Below, in pieces: positions 55,105 to 64,000 of a stretch of DNA of 64,000 nucleotides (its first letter is position 1; the number at the start of each line of letters is the position of its first letter). The DNA is taken from positions 62,001 to 126,000 of the forward strand of contig NZ_JACIGJ010000007.1 in the NCBI RefSeq assembly GCF_014197855.1, given 5' to 3'. Under the pieces are notes generated by a model that worked only from the letters and a program-made list of their open reading frames with translations, was not told the DNA's origin and searched no databases. The translations under genes and the position numbers were made by a program. This DNA comes from Roseospira marina (GTDB taxonomy: Bacteria > Pseudomonadota > Alphaproteobacteria > Rhodospirillales > Rhodospirillaceae).

Positions 55105-56442
55105 ATGACTCTGCCCGTCGTCGTCGACCCGGCACCCCGGATCTACAACCTGTTCCCGACGCTGGCGGGACCGCTGTCGCAGTGGCCGGCGCATTTCGAC
55201 CGCATCCGCCGCATGCGGTTCAACTGGGTGTACGTGAACCCGATCCACTACCCCGGCTTTTCCGGCAGTCTGTACGCGGTGAAGGACTACCACGCCCTGC
55301 ACCCGCTGCTGGACGACGGCAGTGGGCAACCGGTGGACGTGCAGCTCCGCACCATGCTGGACGCGGCCCATTCCCGCGGCCTGAAGGTCATGCTTGATCT
55401 GGTGGTGAACCACACGGCCAAGGATTCCCCCTGGGTCGAGCAGCACCCGGACTGGTACGTGCGGGAGGCCGATGGCGCCGTCCAGTCCCCGTTCGCCATC
55501 GACCCGGCGGACACCAACAACAAGACCGTCTGGGGCGATCTGGCGGAGCTGGACTTCTCCCCCCGCCCGGCGCGTGACGCGATGGTGGCGACCTATGCCG
55601 GCATCGTCCGGCACTATGCGGACCTTGGCTTCGACGGCTTCCGGTGCGATGCCGCCTATAAGGTGCCGGGGGACGTCTGGTCCACGCTGATCGCCGCGGC
55701 GCGCGCGGTGCGGCCAGACACCCTGTTCGCCGCCGAGACCCTGGGGTGCCGCCTGTCGGAGATCGAGCAGTTGCGCCCGGCCGGCTTCGACTATCTGTTC
55801 AACAGTTCGAAGTGGTGGGATTTCCGGGAACGCTGGCTGCTGGACCAATACACGGCGTTCCGCTCTCTGGCACCCTCCATCGCCTTCCCGGAGAGCCACG
55901 ACACCCCGCGCCTGCGGGCCGAGCAGCCCAATCCGAACGATCTGAACGCGGTGGAGAGTGCCTACCGCCGCGCCTGGTTGTTCGCGAACGTGTTTTCCAG
56001 CGGCACCCTGATGCCGATGGGCTTCGAGTTCGCCTTCGCCCGCAAGCCCGACGTCGTGCACACCCGTCCGGAGGACTGGGAGGACACACCCCTCGACCTC
56101 AGCGGCTACATCGGCGCCGTCAACGACATGAAGCAACGGGTGCGCGTGCTGAACTGGGAAGGGCCGCAGGAGATGGTCGACCTCGGCGGCGACGTCTGCC
56201 TGCTGGTGCGCGCGGCCGAGCACGATCCGGACCGGTCGGTGGTCCTCATCAACCGCGACCGCCACCAGGGCCGCCGGGTGCCGGTGGACCCGATCCGCAC
56301 CCCGCGCCACGGAATCGGCGATCTGCCCCTGGCCGAGATGACGCCGGCGCGCGCCAAGGGTAGCCTGGATCGCGGCGCCACCATCGCGCTGGAACCGGGT
56401 GAGATCCGTCTCTTCGTCCATGACCCCAGGGAGCCATCATGA
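55105..56442 (+). CDS. GH13 alpha-amylase-family glycosidase
   Basis: 445 residues from ATG 55105 (AAGG 8 nt before); an in-frame ATG at 54982 would add 41 Pro/Arg-rich residues. The TIM-barrel motifs are DLVVNHTAKDSPW, GFDGFRCDAAYKVP with nucleophile Asp182, FAAETLGC with acid Glu211, and FPESHDTPR. It is shorter than GlgE and lacks its N-terminal domains, but the motifs are GlgE-like. It is translationally coupled to glgE (ATGA). It probably trims or rearranges alpha-glucan in the same pathway; the exact activity is unclear. Confidence 0.8.
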   Translation: MTLPVVVDPAPRIYNLFPTLAGPLSQWPAHFDRIRRMRFNWVYVNPIHYPGFSGSLYAVKDYHALHPLLDDGSGQPVDVQLRTMLDAAHSRGLKVMLDLVVNHTAKDSPWVEQHPDWYVREADGAVQSPFAIDPADTNNKTVWGDLAELDFSPRPARDAMVATYAGIVRHYADLGFDGFRCDAAYKVPGDVWSTLIAAARAVRPDTLFAAETLGCRLSEIEQLRPAGFDYLFNSSKWWDFRERWLLDQYTAFRSLAPSIAFPESHDTPRLRAEQPNPNDLNAVESAYRRAWLFANVFSSGTLMPMGFEFAFARKPDVVHTRPEDWEDTPLDLSGYIGAVNDMKQRVRVLNWEGPQEMVDLGGDVCLLVRAAEHDPDRSVVLINRDRHQGRRVPVDPIRTPRHGIGDLPLAEMTPARAKGSLDRGATIALEPGEIRLFVHDPREPS

Positions 56443-58475
56443 GCAAGCGGAACGCGGCCACGACCGGGACGGGCGCGGCCATCGACCTGTCCCTTCTGTC
56501 CAGCCGCCCGATCGTCATCGAGCAGGTGCGGCCGGCCATCGATCACGGCCGCTTCGCCGTGAAGCGCCGGGAAGGCGACACGCTCACGGTCACGGCCGCC
56601 ATCTTCACAGAGGGGCACGGTGCCCTCTCCGCCGCCCTGAAGCTGCGCCGGGCCGGCGCCACCGACTGGCGCGAGGCGCCCATGGTGTCGGTCAACCACG
56701 GGCTTGCGCTGTGGGAAGGGACGATCCCGCTCGACGACATCGGCCGCCACGAATACACCATCGAGGCGTGGCGCGACCCCTGGACCTCCTGGACCGACGA
56801 GGTCGGCAAGAAGGTGGGCGCCGGTCAGGACGTCGCCCTGGAGCTGCTGGAAGGCCGGGCCCTGGTGGAGGCGGCGGCCGCGCGCGCATCCGGGGACGAT
56901 GCCGTCTACCTCAACACGGTGATCAAGGGCCTGGACGCCACCGACGCCACCCAGGCCTCCAAGGTCGCCCTGATGACCACCCCAGACGTGGCCCAGATCA
57001 TGGCACGCTGGCCGGACCGCAGCGCGGCGGTCGAGTATGACTTGATTCTGCCCCTGGTGGTCGATCCGCCGCGCGCCACCTTCGCCGCGTGGTACGAGAT
57101 GTTCCCCCGCTCCCAGGGGACGGAACCGGGCCGGTGGGCCACCTTCGACGACTGCATCAAGCGCCTGCCCGAGATCCGGGCCATGGGTTTCGACGTGCTG
57201 TACTTCGTGCCGATCCACCCGATCGGCGTCAGCTTCCGCAAGGGCAAGAACAACAGCCTGGAGGCCCAACCCGGCGAGCCGGGCAGCCCCTACGCCATCG
57301 GTTCGGCCGAGGGCGGGCACACCGCCGTCCATCCGGAACTCGGCACCATCGAGGATTTCGAACGCCTCGTGCGCTCCGCCAACCACATCGGCATGGAGGT
57401 GGCGCTGGACATCGCCATCCAGTGCTCGCCGGATCATCCCTGGGTGAAGGAGCATCCGGAATGGTTCAAGTTCCGACCGGACGGCACCATCAAATACGCC
57501 GAGAACCCGCCCAAGAAGTACCAGGACATCGTCAACGTCGAGTTCTTTGGCCCGCATCAGTATGATCTGTGGGAAGAATTGCGTCAGGTCTTCCTGTTCT
57601 GGATCCACCACGGTGTAACCATCTTCCGCGTGGACAACCCGCACACCAAGCCGGTGCCGTTCTGGGAATGGGTCATCCGCACGGTCAAGGATGAGTATCC
57701 GCACGTCCAGTTCCTGGCGGAAGCGTTCACGCGCCCGCCCATGATGAAGATGCTGGCCAAGGTCGGCTATACGCAGTCGTATAGCTACTTCACATGGCGC
57801 AACAGCAAGGCGGAGCTGACCGAGTATCTGACCGAGCTGACGCAGACCGAATGCGTCGAGTACATGCAGCCGAACTTCTTCGCCAACACGCCGGATATCC
57901 TGCCGGAGTTTCTGCAGCGCGGCGGGCGGCCCGCGTTCATGATCCGCGCCGTGCTGGCCGCGACGCTGTCGACCGTCTACGGCATCTACAACGGCTTCGA
58001 GCTGTGCGAGAATGATCCGATTCCGGGCAAGGAAGAGTACAACAACAGCGAGAAGTACGAATTCAAGGTCTGGGACTGGGAACGCCCCGGCCACATCAAG
58101 GATCTCCTGCGCCGGCTCAACCGCATCCGCCTGGACAATCCGGCCCTGTGGCGGTTCGAGACCCTCCGGTTCTATCCCTGCGACAACGACGACGTGCTGT
58201 TCTATGGCAAGATGAGCCCGGACGGCGACAGTCTGATCTTCGTTCTGTGCACGGTGAACCCGTTCGACGGCCAGCACGCCTGGATGCAGTTCCCCCTCGC
58301 GGCGATGGGAATCCCGGAGGATCAGGGCTTCGAGGTCGAGGACCTGCTGACCGGTGATAAGCATCTGTGGACCGGGGCGTGGCACCACTACTACCTGGAC
58401 CCGACCATCAACCCGGCCGCCATCTTCCGCGTCACGCCCTGGCGCCCGGTGGACTACCGCACGCCAACCGCGTAG
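56439..58475 (+). CDS. glgE: Alpha-1,4-glucan:maltose-1-phosphate maltosyltransferase
   Basis: 678 residues, standard for GlgE. An N-terminal beta-sandwich (about 25-125, FTEGHGALSAALKLRR) and helical part precede the barrel: FVPIHPIGVSFRKGKNN, DIAIQCSPDHPW, FRVDNPHTKP with nucleophile Asp399, and FLAEAFTRP with Glu428. The C-terminal domain follows. It adds maltose from maltose 1-phosphate to growing alpha-1,4-glucan. The next gene, TreS-maltokinase, makes its donor from trehalose. Confidence 0.95.
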   Translation: MSKRNAATTGTGAAIDLSLLSSRPIVIEQVRPAIDHGRFAVKRREGDTLTVTAAIFTEGHGALSAALKLRRAGATDWREAPMVSVNHGLALWEGTIPLDDIGRHEYTIEAWRDPWTSWTDEVGKKVGAGQDVALELLEGRALVEAAAARASGDDAVYLNTVIKGLDATDATQASKVALMTTPDVAQIMARWPDRSAAVEYDLILPLVVDPPRATFAAWYEMFPRSQGTEPGRWATFDDCIKRLPEIRAMGFDVLYFVPIHPIGVSFRKGKNNSLEAQPGEPGSPYAIGSAEGGHTAVHPELGTIEDFERLVRSANHIGMEVALDIAIQCSPDHPWVKEHPEWFKFRPDGTIKYAENPPKKYQDIVNVEFFGPHQYDLWEELRQVFLFWIHHGVTIFRVDNPHTKPVPFWEWVIRTVKDEYPHVQFLAEAFTRPPMMKMLAKVGYTQSYSYFTWRNSKAELTEYLTELTQTECVEYMQPNFFANTPDILPEFLQRGGRPAFMIRAVLAATLSTVYGIYNGFELCENDPIPGKEEYNNSEKYEFKVWDWERPGHIKDLLRRLNRIRLDNPALWRFETLRFYPCDNDDVLFYGKMSPDGDSLIFVLCTVNPFDGQHAWMQFPLAAMGIPEDQGFEVEDLLTGDKHLWTGAWHHYYLDPTINPAAIFRVTPWRPVDYRTPTA

Positions 58476-58532
58476 ACACAGCGCGCGTTCCCGCTCACTG
58501 CCTTCTGAAGACGGACCACGAAAGGGCCGCAC

Positions 58533-61500
58533 ATGAGCACCGATGTCACGATGGATCCGCTCTGGTACAAAGACGCGATCATCTATCAGCTTCACGTCAA
58601 GGCGTTCGCCGACAGCGACGGCAACGGCATCGGCGACTTCGCGGGATTGACGGCCAAGCTCGATTATCTGACCGAGTTGGGCGTGACGGCGGTATGGCTG
58701 CTGCCGTTCTACCCCTCGCCGCTGCGCGACGACGGCTACGACATCGGCGACTACAAGTCGGTCAACGAGTCCTACGGCTCGATGCAGGACTTCCGCCGCT
58801 TCGTGAAGGAAGCGCACAAGCGCGGCCTGCGCGTCATCACCGAGCTGGTCATCAACCACACCTCGGACCAGCACCCGTGGTTCCAGCGCGCCCGCGCGGC
58901 CAAGCCGGGCAGCAATCACCGGAACTACTACGTCTGGTCCGACAGTGACCAGAAGTACCAGGGCACGCGCATCATCTTCACGGATACCGAGGAGTCCAAC
59001 TGGGCCTGGGATCCGGTGGCGCAGGCGTACTATTGGCACCGCTTCTTCAGCCATCAGCCGGACCTGAACTTCGACAATCCGAACGTCTTCAAAGAGGTCG
59101 TTCGGGTCATGAAGTTCTGGTTCGACGCCGGCGTGGACGGCATGCGGTTGGACGCCATCCCCTATCTGGTGGAGCGCGAGGGCACCAACAACGAGAACCT
59201 GCCGGAGACCCACGACGTCATCCGCCGCCTGCGCCGGTGGATGGACGAGAACTATCCCGACCGCATGTTCCTGGGCGAGGCCAACCAGTGGCCCGAGGAC
59301 GTGCGGCCGTACTTCGGCGACGGCGACGAATGCCACATGGCGTTCCACTTCCCGGTCATGCCGCGCATCTACATGGCGGTCGCGCAGGAGGACCGGCACC
59401 CGATCGCCGACATCATGCGCCAAACCCCATCCATCCCCGACACCTGCCAGTGGGCCATCTTCCTGCGCAACCACGATGAACTGACGCTGGAGATGGTCAG
59501 CGACCGGGAACGCGACTACCTCTACAACACCTATGCGGCCGACAAGCGCGCGCGCATCAACGTCGGCATCCGCCGCCGGCTGGCTCCGCTGTTGAACAAC
59601 GACCGCCGCAAGATCGAACTGTTGAACAGCCTGCTGATGAGTCTGCCCGGTACGCCGATCGTCTACTACGGCGACGAAATCGGCATGGGCGACAACATCC
59701 ACCTGGGCGACCGCGACGGCGTGCGCACCCCGATGCAGTGGTCGCCGGATCGGAACGGCGGCTTCTCCCGCGCCGACCCGGCCAACCTGTACCTGCCCTC
59801 GATCATGGACCCCGTCTATGGCTACGGCGCGGTGAACGTGGAGGCGCAGGCGCGCAGCCCGCACTCGCTGCTGAACTGGATGCGGCGGCTGGTCAACACA
59901 CGCAAGCGGCACAAGGCCTTCGGGCGGGGCACGCTGGAGTTCCTCTACCCCGGCAACCGCAAGATCCTGGCCTACCTGCGCCGGTTCGGGGGCGAGGACA
60001 TTCTGTGCGTCGCCAACCTCTCGCGCGCCTCGCAGCCGGTGGAGCTGGACCTGTCCGCATTCGAAGGGCGCGTGCCGGTCGAGCTGCTCGGCCGCAGCGC
60101 CTTTCCGCCGGTGGGCGAACTGCCGTACTTCGTCACCCTGCCCGCCTACGGATTCTATTGGTTCCTTCTCACCGAGGAAGCGGAGGCCCCGTTGTGGCAT
60201 GAACCCTACGTCCACCCGCTGCCGGACTTGACGACGCTGGTCGTCCCGAAAGGCTGGGCCAGCCTGTTCACGGGCCCGACCGGGGACGCCCTGATCGGCG
60301 AGATCCTGCCCGAGTTCCTGCCCAACCAGCGCTGGTTCGCCGGCAAGGAGCAAGGCATCGGCTCGGTCACCGTCCACGATCAGGCCTCGGTCGCCGGCGA
60401 AGGCGAGTCCGCGTTCCTGATGGCCCTGGTGGACACGCATCTGGCGGACGGCGAGATCCAACGCTACCTGTTGCCCCTGGCCGTGACCTGGGAGGGTAAG
60501 GAGGAGGATCCCATCGTGCCCCTGCTGCCCTACGCCCTGGCGCGCGCCCGCCGGGTGCACCGGGTGGGCGTGCTGCACGACGCGCTCGCGGATGCGCCGT
60601 TCACGGCCGCCGTGATCCAGGCCTTGCGGGAGTCGCGCGAGGTGCACAGCGCCCACGGCGGCACCGTGCGCTTCCGGCCGACCCGCCTGCTGGCCGAGGA
60701 ACCCCACGTGGCGCTGGAGGACATCGGCCGCCTGGGCCGTGAGCAGTCCAACACCTCCATGCTGATCGGCGACCGCATGGTGCTGAAGGTCTACCGGCGG
60801 CTGAGCGAAGGCATCCACCCGGAGCTGGAGGTGGGCCGCTTCCTGACCGACGTGGCCGGCTACACCAACACGCCGGCCCTGCTGGGCTCGGTGGAAATCG
60901 AGGACGAGGCCGGCGCGCCCACGGCGCTTGCCGTGCTCCAGGCATTCGTGCGCAACCAGGGCGACGGCTGGGCGTACAGCCAGGACTACCTGAGTCGCTA
61001 TCTGGACGACGCGGCGCTGCGGGTGCAGGGCGGCGTCGTCGAGGGCGCCGACCGCGAGGAGGCCGACCACTCCCTGTACCTGGGTCTCGCGGAGACGATG
61101 GGCCGGCGCGTCGCGGAACTGCACCGCGCGCTGGCCATCGACACCGACGATCCGGCGTTCCGCGCCGAACCGGTCGCGCCCGACGACCGCCGCCAGTGGC
61201 TCGATCAAGTCAAGGCGGAGGCCGCCAAGGCGCGCAAGTCCCTGGAGGGCGCGCTCGACTCCCTCGACGAGGACACCCGAGCCGTGGCGGACGACCTGCT
61301 GGCCCATTGGGACCGGGTCGACGGCGTGATCGAAACCGCCCTGCCCGAGGGCGTGGACCTGATGAAGACCCGCTTCCATGGCGATCTTCATTTGGGCCAG
61401 CTCGTCGTGGCCAAGGACGACGTCTACATCCTCGATTTCGAGGGTGAGCCCGCCCGTGCCGTCAACCAGCGCCGCCTGAAGCACATGCCGCTGAAGGACG

Positions 61501-61832
61501 TCGCCGGCATGATCCGGTCGTTCAACTATGCCGCCTGGGCCGCCCTGTTCGAGCGGCAGGTGGTGCAGCCGACCGTAATGGAGGACCTGGGTCCCACGGT
61601 CGAGCAGTGGGAGACGCAGGTGGTGGAGACCTTCCTGAAGGGCTATCACGACACCATCGGCGATTGTCCCTCCGTACCGGCGGACCCGGACTCCTTCCAG
61701 GCCCTGCTGACGCTGTTCTCGCTGGAAAAGGCGTTCTACGAAATCGGCTACGAGACGGCCAACCGTCCGGCCTGGGCGCGGATTCCGATTCGGGGCGTGC
61801 GCCGTCTGGTTCTGGGCGACCCCAGTGCCTGA
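58533..61832 (+). CDS. treS: Trehalose synthase - maltokinase fusion
   Basis: 1099 residues. Residues about 8-550 are trehalose synthase (YQLHVKAFADSDGNGIGDF, DGMRLDAIPYL with Asp207, FLGEANQWPED with Glu249, FLRNHDELTLEMV). Residues about 585-1099 are a maltokinase (FLPNQRWFAGKEQ, and FHGDLHLGQ at about 948-956 with ILDFEGEPAR as the aminoglycoside-kinase-like active site). Together they isomerise trehalose to maltose and phosphorylate it to maltose 1-phosphate for GlgE. This fusion is common in Proteobacteria. Confidence 0.95.
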   Translation: MSTDVTMDPLWYKDAIIYQLHVKAFADSDGNGIGDFAGLTAKLDYLTELGVTAVWLLPFYPSPLRDDGYDIGDYKSVNESYGSMQDFRRFVKEAHKRGLRVITELVINHTSDQHPWFQRARAAKPGSNHRNYYVWSDSDQKYQGTRIIFTDTEESNWAWDPVAQAYYWHRFFSHQPDLNFDNPNVFKEVVRVMKFWFDAGVDGMRLDAIPYLVEREGTNNENLPETHDVIRRLRRWMDENYPDRMFLGEANQWPEDVRPYFGDGDECHMAFHFPVMPRIYMAVAQEDRHPIADIMRQTPSIPDTCQWAIFLRNHDELTLEMVSDRERDYLYNTYAADKRARINVGIRRRLAPLLNNDRRKIELLNSLLMSLPGTPIVYYGDEIGMGDNIHLGDRDGVRTPMQWSPDRNGGFSRADPANLYLPSIMDPVYGYGAVNVEAQARSPHSLLNWMRRLVNTRKRHKAFGRGTLEFLYPGNRKILAYLRRFGGEDILCVANLSRASQPVELDLSAFEGRVPVELLGRSAFPPVGELPYFVTLPAYGFYWFLLTEEAEAPLWHEPYVHPLPDLTTLVVPKGWASLFTGPTGDALIGEILPEFLPNQRWFAGKEQGIGSVTVHDQASVAGEGESAFLMALVDTHLADGEIQRYLLPLAVTWEGKEEDPIVPLLPYALARARRVHRVGVLHDALADAPFTAAVIQALRESREVHSAHGGTVRFRPTRLLAEEPHVALEDIGRLGREQSNTSMLIGDRMVLKVYRRLSEGIHPELEVGRFLTDVAGYTNTPALLGSVEIEDEAGAPTALAVLQAFVRNQGDGWAYSQDYLSRYLDDAALRVQGGVVEGADREEADHSLYLGLAETMGRRVAELHRALAIDTDDPAFRAEPVAPDDRRQWLDQVKAEAAKARKSLEGALDSLDEDTRAVADDLLAHWDRVDGVIETALPEGVDLMKTRFHGDLHLGQLVVAKDDVYILDFEGEPARAVNQRRLKHMPLKDVAGMIRSFNYAAWAALFERQVVQPTVMEDLGPTVEQWETQVVETFLKGYHDTIGDCPSVPADPDSFQALLTLFSLEKAFYEIGYETANRPAWARIPIRGVRRLVLGDPSA

Positions 61833-61866
61833 CGGACGGGAGCATCCAACCGGCGGACCAGCGATC

Positions 61867-64000
61867 ATGGGGGGAAAGCCGGGGATCCCCCCGCCCGATC
61901 TGCGGGTCTGGCCCGGCCACCCCTGGCCGCTGGGCGCCACCTGGGACGGGCGCGGCGTCAACTTCGCCCTGTTTTCGGAGCGGGCGGAGCGCGTGCAGCT
62001 CTGCCTGTTCGACGCACGCGGCCGGGAAACCCGGGTGGACCTGCCCGAGTACACCGACGAGGTCTGGCACGGCTATCTGCCCGACATCGGTCCGGGGCAG
62101 ACCTACGGCTATCGGGTGCACGGGCCGCACGCCCCGGAGCGCGGCCTGTGGTTCAACCCGCACAAGCTGCTGCTCGATCCCTACGCCCGCGCCCTGACCG
62201 GCACCCTGGACTGGGCGGGGCCGCATTTCTGCTTTCAGCTTGGCCACCCGCGCGCGGATCTGTCCTTCTGCACCCGGGACAATGCCGACACGATGCTGAA
62301 GTGCCAGGTGGTCGAGACCGGTGCCGGCAGCGGCAGTTTCCGGCCGCCCCGGCACAACTGGCACACCAGCATTCTGTACGAAATGCACGTGCGCGGCTTC
62401 ACCATGCGCCATCCGGACGTGCACGAAAGCTACCGGGGCACCCTGGCCGGCCTCAGCGCCCCGGCGGTGGTGGACTACCTGCGCGGCCTGGGCATCACGG
62501 CCGTGGAACTGCTGCCCGTGCAGGCGTTCCTGGACGACCGGCATCTGTACATCCGGGGTCTGCGGAACTACTGGGGCTACAACCCGATCGGCTTTTTCGC
62601 CCCGCATCCGGCCTATCTGGCGACCGGCCAGTTGCGCGAGTTCCGCACCTTCGTCCGCACCATGCACGACGCCGGGATCGAGGTGATCCTGGATGTGGTC
62701 TACAACCACACCGGCGAAGGCAATCACATGGGGCCGATGCTGTCGTTCCGGGGCATCGACAACACCAGCTATTACCGTCTGGTGCCGGGCAACGAGCGCT
62801 ACTATCTCGACTCCAGCGGCTGCGGCAACACGCTGAACTTCCGCCACCACCGGGTGGTGCAGATGGTCATGGATTCGCTGCGCTACTGGGTCGAGGACAT
62901 GGGCGTCGACGGCTTCCGCTTCGACCTCGCCAGCGCGCTGGCCCGCGAATCCGGGCACTTCGACCGTGAGGCTGGGTTCCTCGACGCCGCCCGCCAGGAC
63001 CCCGTTTTATGCCGGGTCAAGATGATCGCCGAACCCTGGGACGTCGGCGACGGCGGCTACCAGCTTGGCAACTTTCCGGCCGGCTGGGCGGAGTGGAACG
63101 ACCGCTACCGCAACACCGTGCGCAGCTTCTGGCGCGGCGATCCCGGGCAGGTCCCGGACCTGGCCACCCGCATCACCGGCTCGTCCGACATCTTCGCCCG
63201 CCGGGGCCGCAAGCCCTGGGCCAGCCTGAACTTCGTGACCGCGCACGACGGCTTCACGCTGGCGGACCTCGTGTCCTACGACCGCAAGCACAACGAGGCC
63301 AACGGCGAGGACAACCGCGACGGCACCAACGACAATCGGAGCTGGAACCACGGCGTCGAGGGTCCGACCCCCGACAACGCCATCGCCACCCTGCGGCTGC
63401 GCCAGCGGGTCAACATGCTGGCCACCCTGCTGCTGTCGCAAGGTGTGCCGATGCTGCTGGCCGGGGACGAGTTCGGCAATTCCCAGGGCGGCAACAACAA
63501 CCCGTACTGCCAGGACAACGCGACAAGCTGGCTGGACTGGGACCACATCGGCACCGATGGCCACCGCCTGCGCCGGCTGGTGACTTGGCTGATCCGGCTG
63601 CGCCGCTCCCACATCGTCTGGCACCGCGACCGCTTCCTGCGCGGCGAGCCCATTCCCGGCACCTCGGTCATCGATGCCCTGTGGGTCAATCCGGACGGCC
63701 GCGAGCGTACTCCGAACGATTGGGAAAACAGCAACACCCGATTCATCGGATTGTTGTTGCGTGGTGAGGCCGGTTTCTACTACGTCACGGCCACGGGCGA
63801 TCCGCGCCCGGACGAGAGTTTCCTCCTGTGCATGCATTCCGGCGTCGAGCCGCTGACGTGCCGCCTGCCGGCGCTGTCGGACGGGGGGCGTTGGGTGCCG
63901 CTTCTGGACACGGCGGATGGTCCCGTGCTGTCGGCCGCACCCGCGCAGGCGGACGGCACGCCCTTCCGGATGGCCGGGCGGTCCCTGGTGCTGTTCCGGC
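61867..64000 (+). CDS. glgX: Glycogen debranching enzyme GlgX, 3' end beyond window
   Basis: Open from ATG 61867 to the window end, 711 codons. An N-terminal CBM48 (PWPLGATWDGRGVNFALFSE) precedes the isoamylase-type GH13 barrel: DVVYNHTGEGNHMGP, DGFRFDLASAL with Asp353, MIAEPWDVG with Glu389, and FVTAHDGFTLADLVSY. WAEWNDRYRNTVRSFWRG is typical of GlgX/TreX. It removes alpha-1,6 branches from glycogen, returning chains to the pathway of the preceding genes. About the last few tens of residues are missing. Confidence 0.95.
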   Translation, partial: MGGKPGIPPPDLRVWPGHPWPLGATWDGRGVNFALFSERAERVQLCLFDARGRETRVDLPEYTDEVWHGYLPDIGPGQTYGYRVHGPHAPERGLWFNPHKLLLDPYARALTGTLDWAGPHFCFQLGHPRADLSFCTRDNADTMLKCQVVETGAGSGSFRPPRHNWHTSILYEMHVRGFTMRHPDVHESYRGTLAGLSAPAVVDYLRGLGITAVELLPVQAFLDDRHLYIRGLRNYWGYNPIGFFAPHPAYLATGQLREFRTFVRTMHDAGIEVILDVVYNHTGEGNHMGPMLSFRGIDNTSYYRLVPGNERYYLDSSGCGNTLNFRHHRVVQMVMDSLRYWVEDMGVDGFRFDLASALARESGHFDREAGFLDAARQDPVLCRVKMIAEPWDVGDGGYQLGNFPAGWAEWNDRYRNTVRSFWRGDPGQVPDLATRITGSSDIFARRGRKPWASLNFVTAHDGFTLADLVSYDRKHNEANGEDNRDGTNDNRSWNHGVEGPTPDNAIATLRLRQRVNMLATLLLSQGVPMLLAGDEFGNSQGGNNNPYCQDNATSWLDWDHIGTDGHRLRRLVTWLIRLRRSHIVWHRDRFLRGEPIPGTSVIDALWVNPDGRERTPNDWENSNTRFIGLLLRGEAGFYYVTATGDPRPDESFLLCMHSGVEPLTCRLPALSDGGRWVPLLDTADGPVLSAAPAQADGTPFRMAGRSLVLFR

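Overview
The window is high-GC, densely packed DNA with many 4-bp start/stop overlaps, and it looks like the chromosome of an alphaproteobacterium, most plausibly a Rhodospirillales-type respiratory or phototrophic sulfur-oxidising lineage. Supporting traits are flavocytochrome c sulfide dehydrogenase, the aerobic cobalamin pathway (CobF and a CbiG-CobJ fusion), an Atm1-type ABC exporter, MenA with a UbiE/MenG methyltransferase, a PleD-like diguanylate cyclase, and an exosortase of the XrtD/VPLPA-CTERM type. The taxonomic statement is inference from gene content. No rRNA, tRNA or CRISPR array was seen.

Layout. 1-2.3 kb: an accessory, prophage-like edge with a truncated S24/LexA-type repressor, a divergent multi-HTH protein, a small membrane protein and a lipoprotein. 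2.5-6.5 kb: sulfide-oxidation electron transfer (fccA, fccB, a NapC/NirT-type tetraheme protein and a tetraheme cytochrome built from two copies of a diheme module). 6.7-9.4 kb: otnK-otnC-otnI for four-carbon acid sugars, ending in a strong terminator. 9.5-13.4 kb (minus strand): exopolysaccharide/protein sorting (Wza-like lipoprotein, beta-barrel protein, XrtD exosortase). 13.9-16.5 kb: clpB. 16.7-22.1 kb: cobalamin genes in two divergent units (cobH-cobI-cbiG/cobJ and cobL-cobF). 22-25 kb: a PQQ-type sugar dehydrogenase, a BASS transporter and a macrodomain protein. 25.1-27.6 kb: ftsK. 27.7-30.2 kb: a possible small ORF and the menA-ubiE-RatA/COQ10-like operon. 30.3-33.8 kb: an acyl-CoA hydratase, a DUF4396 membrane protein, a class I aldolase and a DUF411 protein. 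33.9-37.7 kb: ribF-ileS. 37.9-39.3 kb: an LCAT-like hydrolase. 39.3-50 kb (minus): a c-di-GMP signalling operon (1830-residue hybrid kinase, PleD-like cyclase, REC-PAS-GGDEF-EAL protein) translationally coupled to an Atm1-like ABC transporter. 50.4-52.7 kb: rnd and a VPLPA-CTERM protein that is the probable substrate of the exosortase about 41 kb away. 52.7-55.1 kb: two structured, largely noncoding stretches around phoH. 55.1-64 kb: the trehalose/maltose-1-phosphate/glucan pathway (GH13 amylase, glgE, treS-maltokinase fusion, glgX running off the end).

The least explained DNA is 52.7-53.6 kb. It has lower GC, a factor-independent minus-strand terminator, an inverted pair of DnaA-box-like sites, a 15-codon ORF with a perfect Shine-Dalgarno, and a TATAAT hexamer. 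The phoH upstream region, with a minus-strand terminator in front of the gene and a 34-bp palindrome, is also unexplained. Both could be small-RNA or attenuation loci. No wholly new multi-gene defence or enzymatic system could be established from sequence alone.
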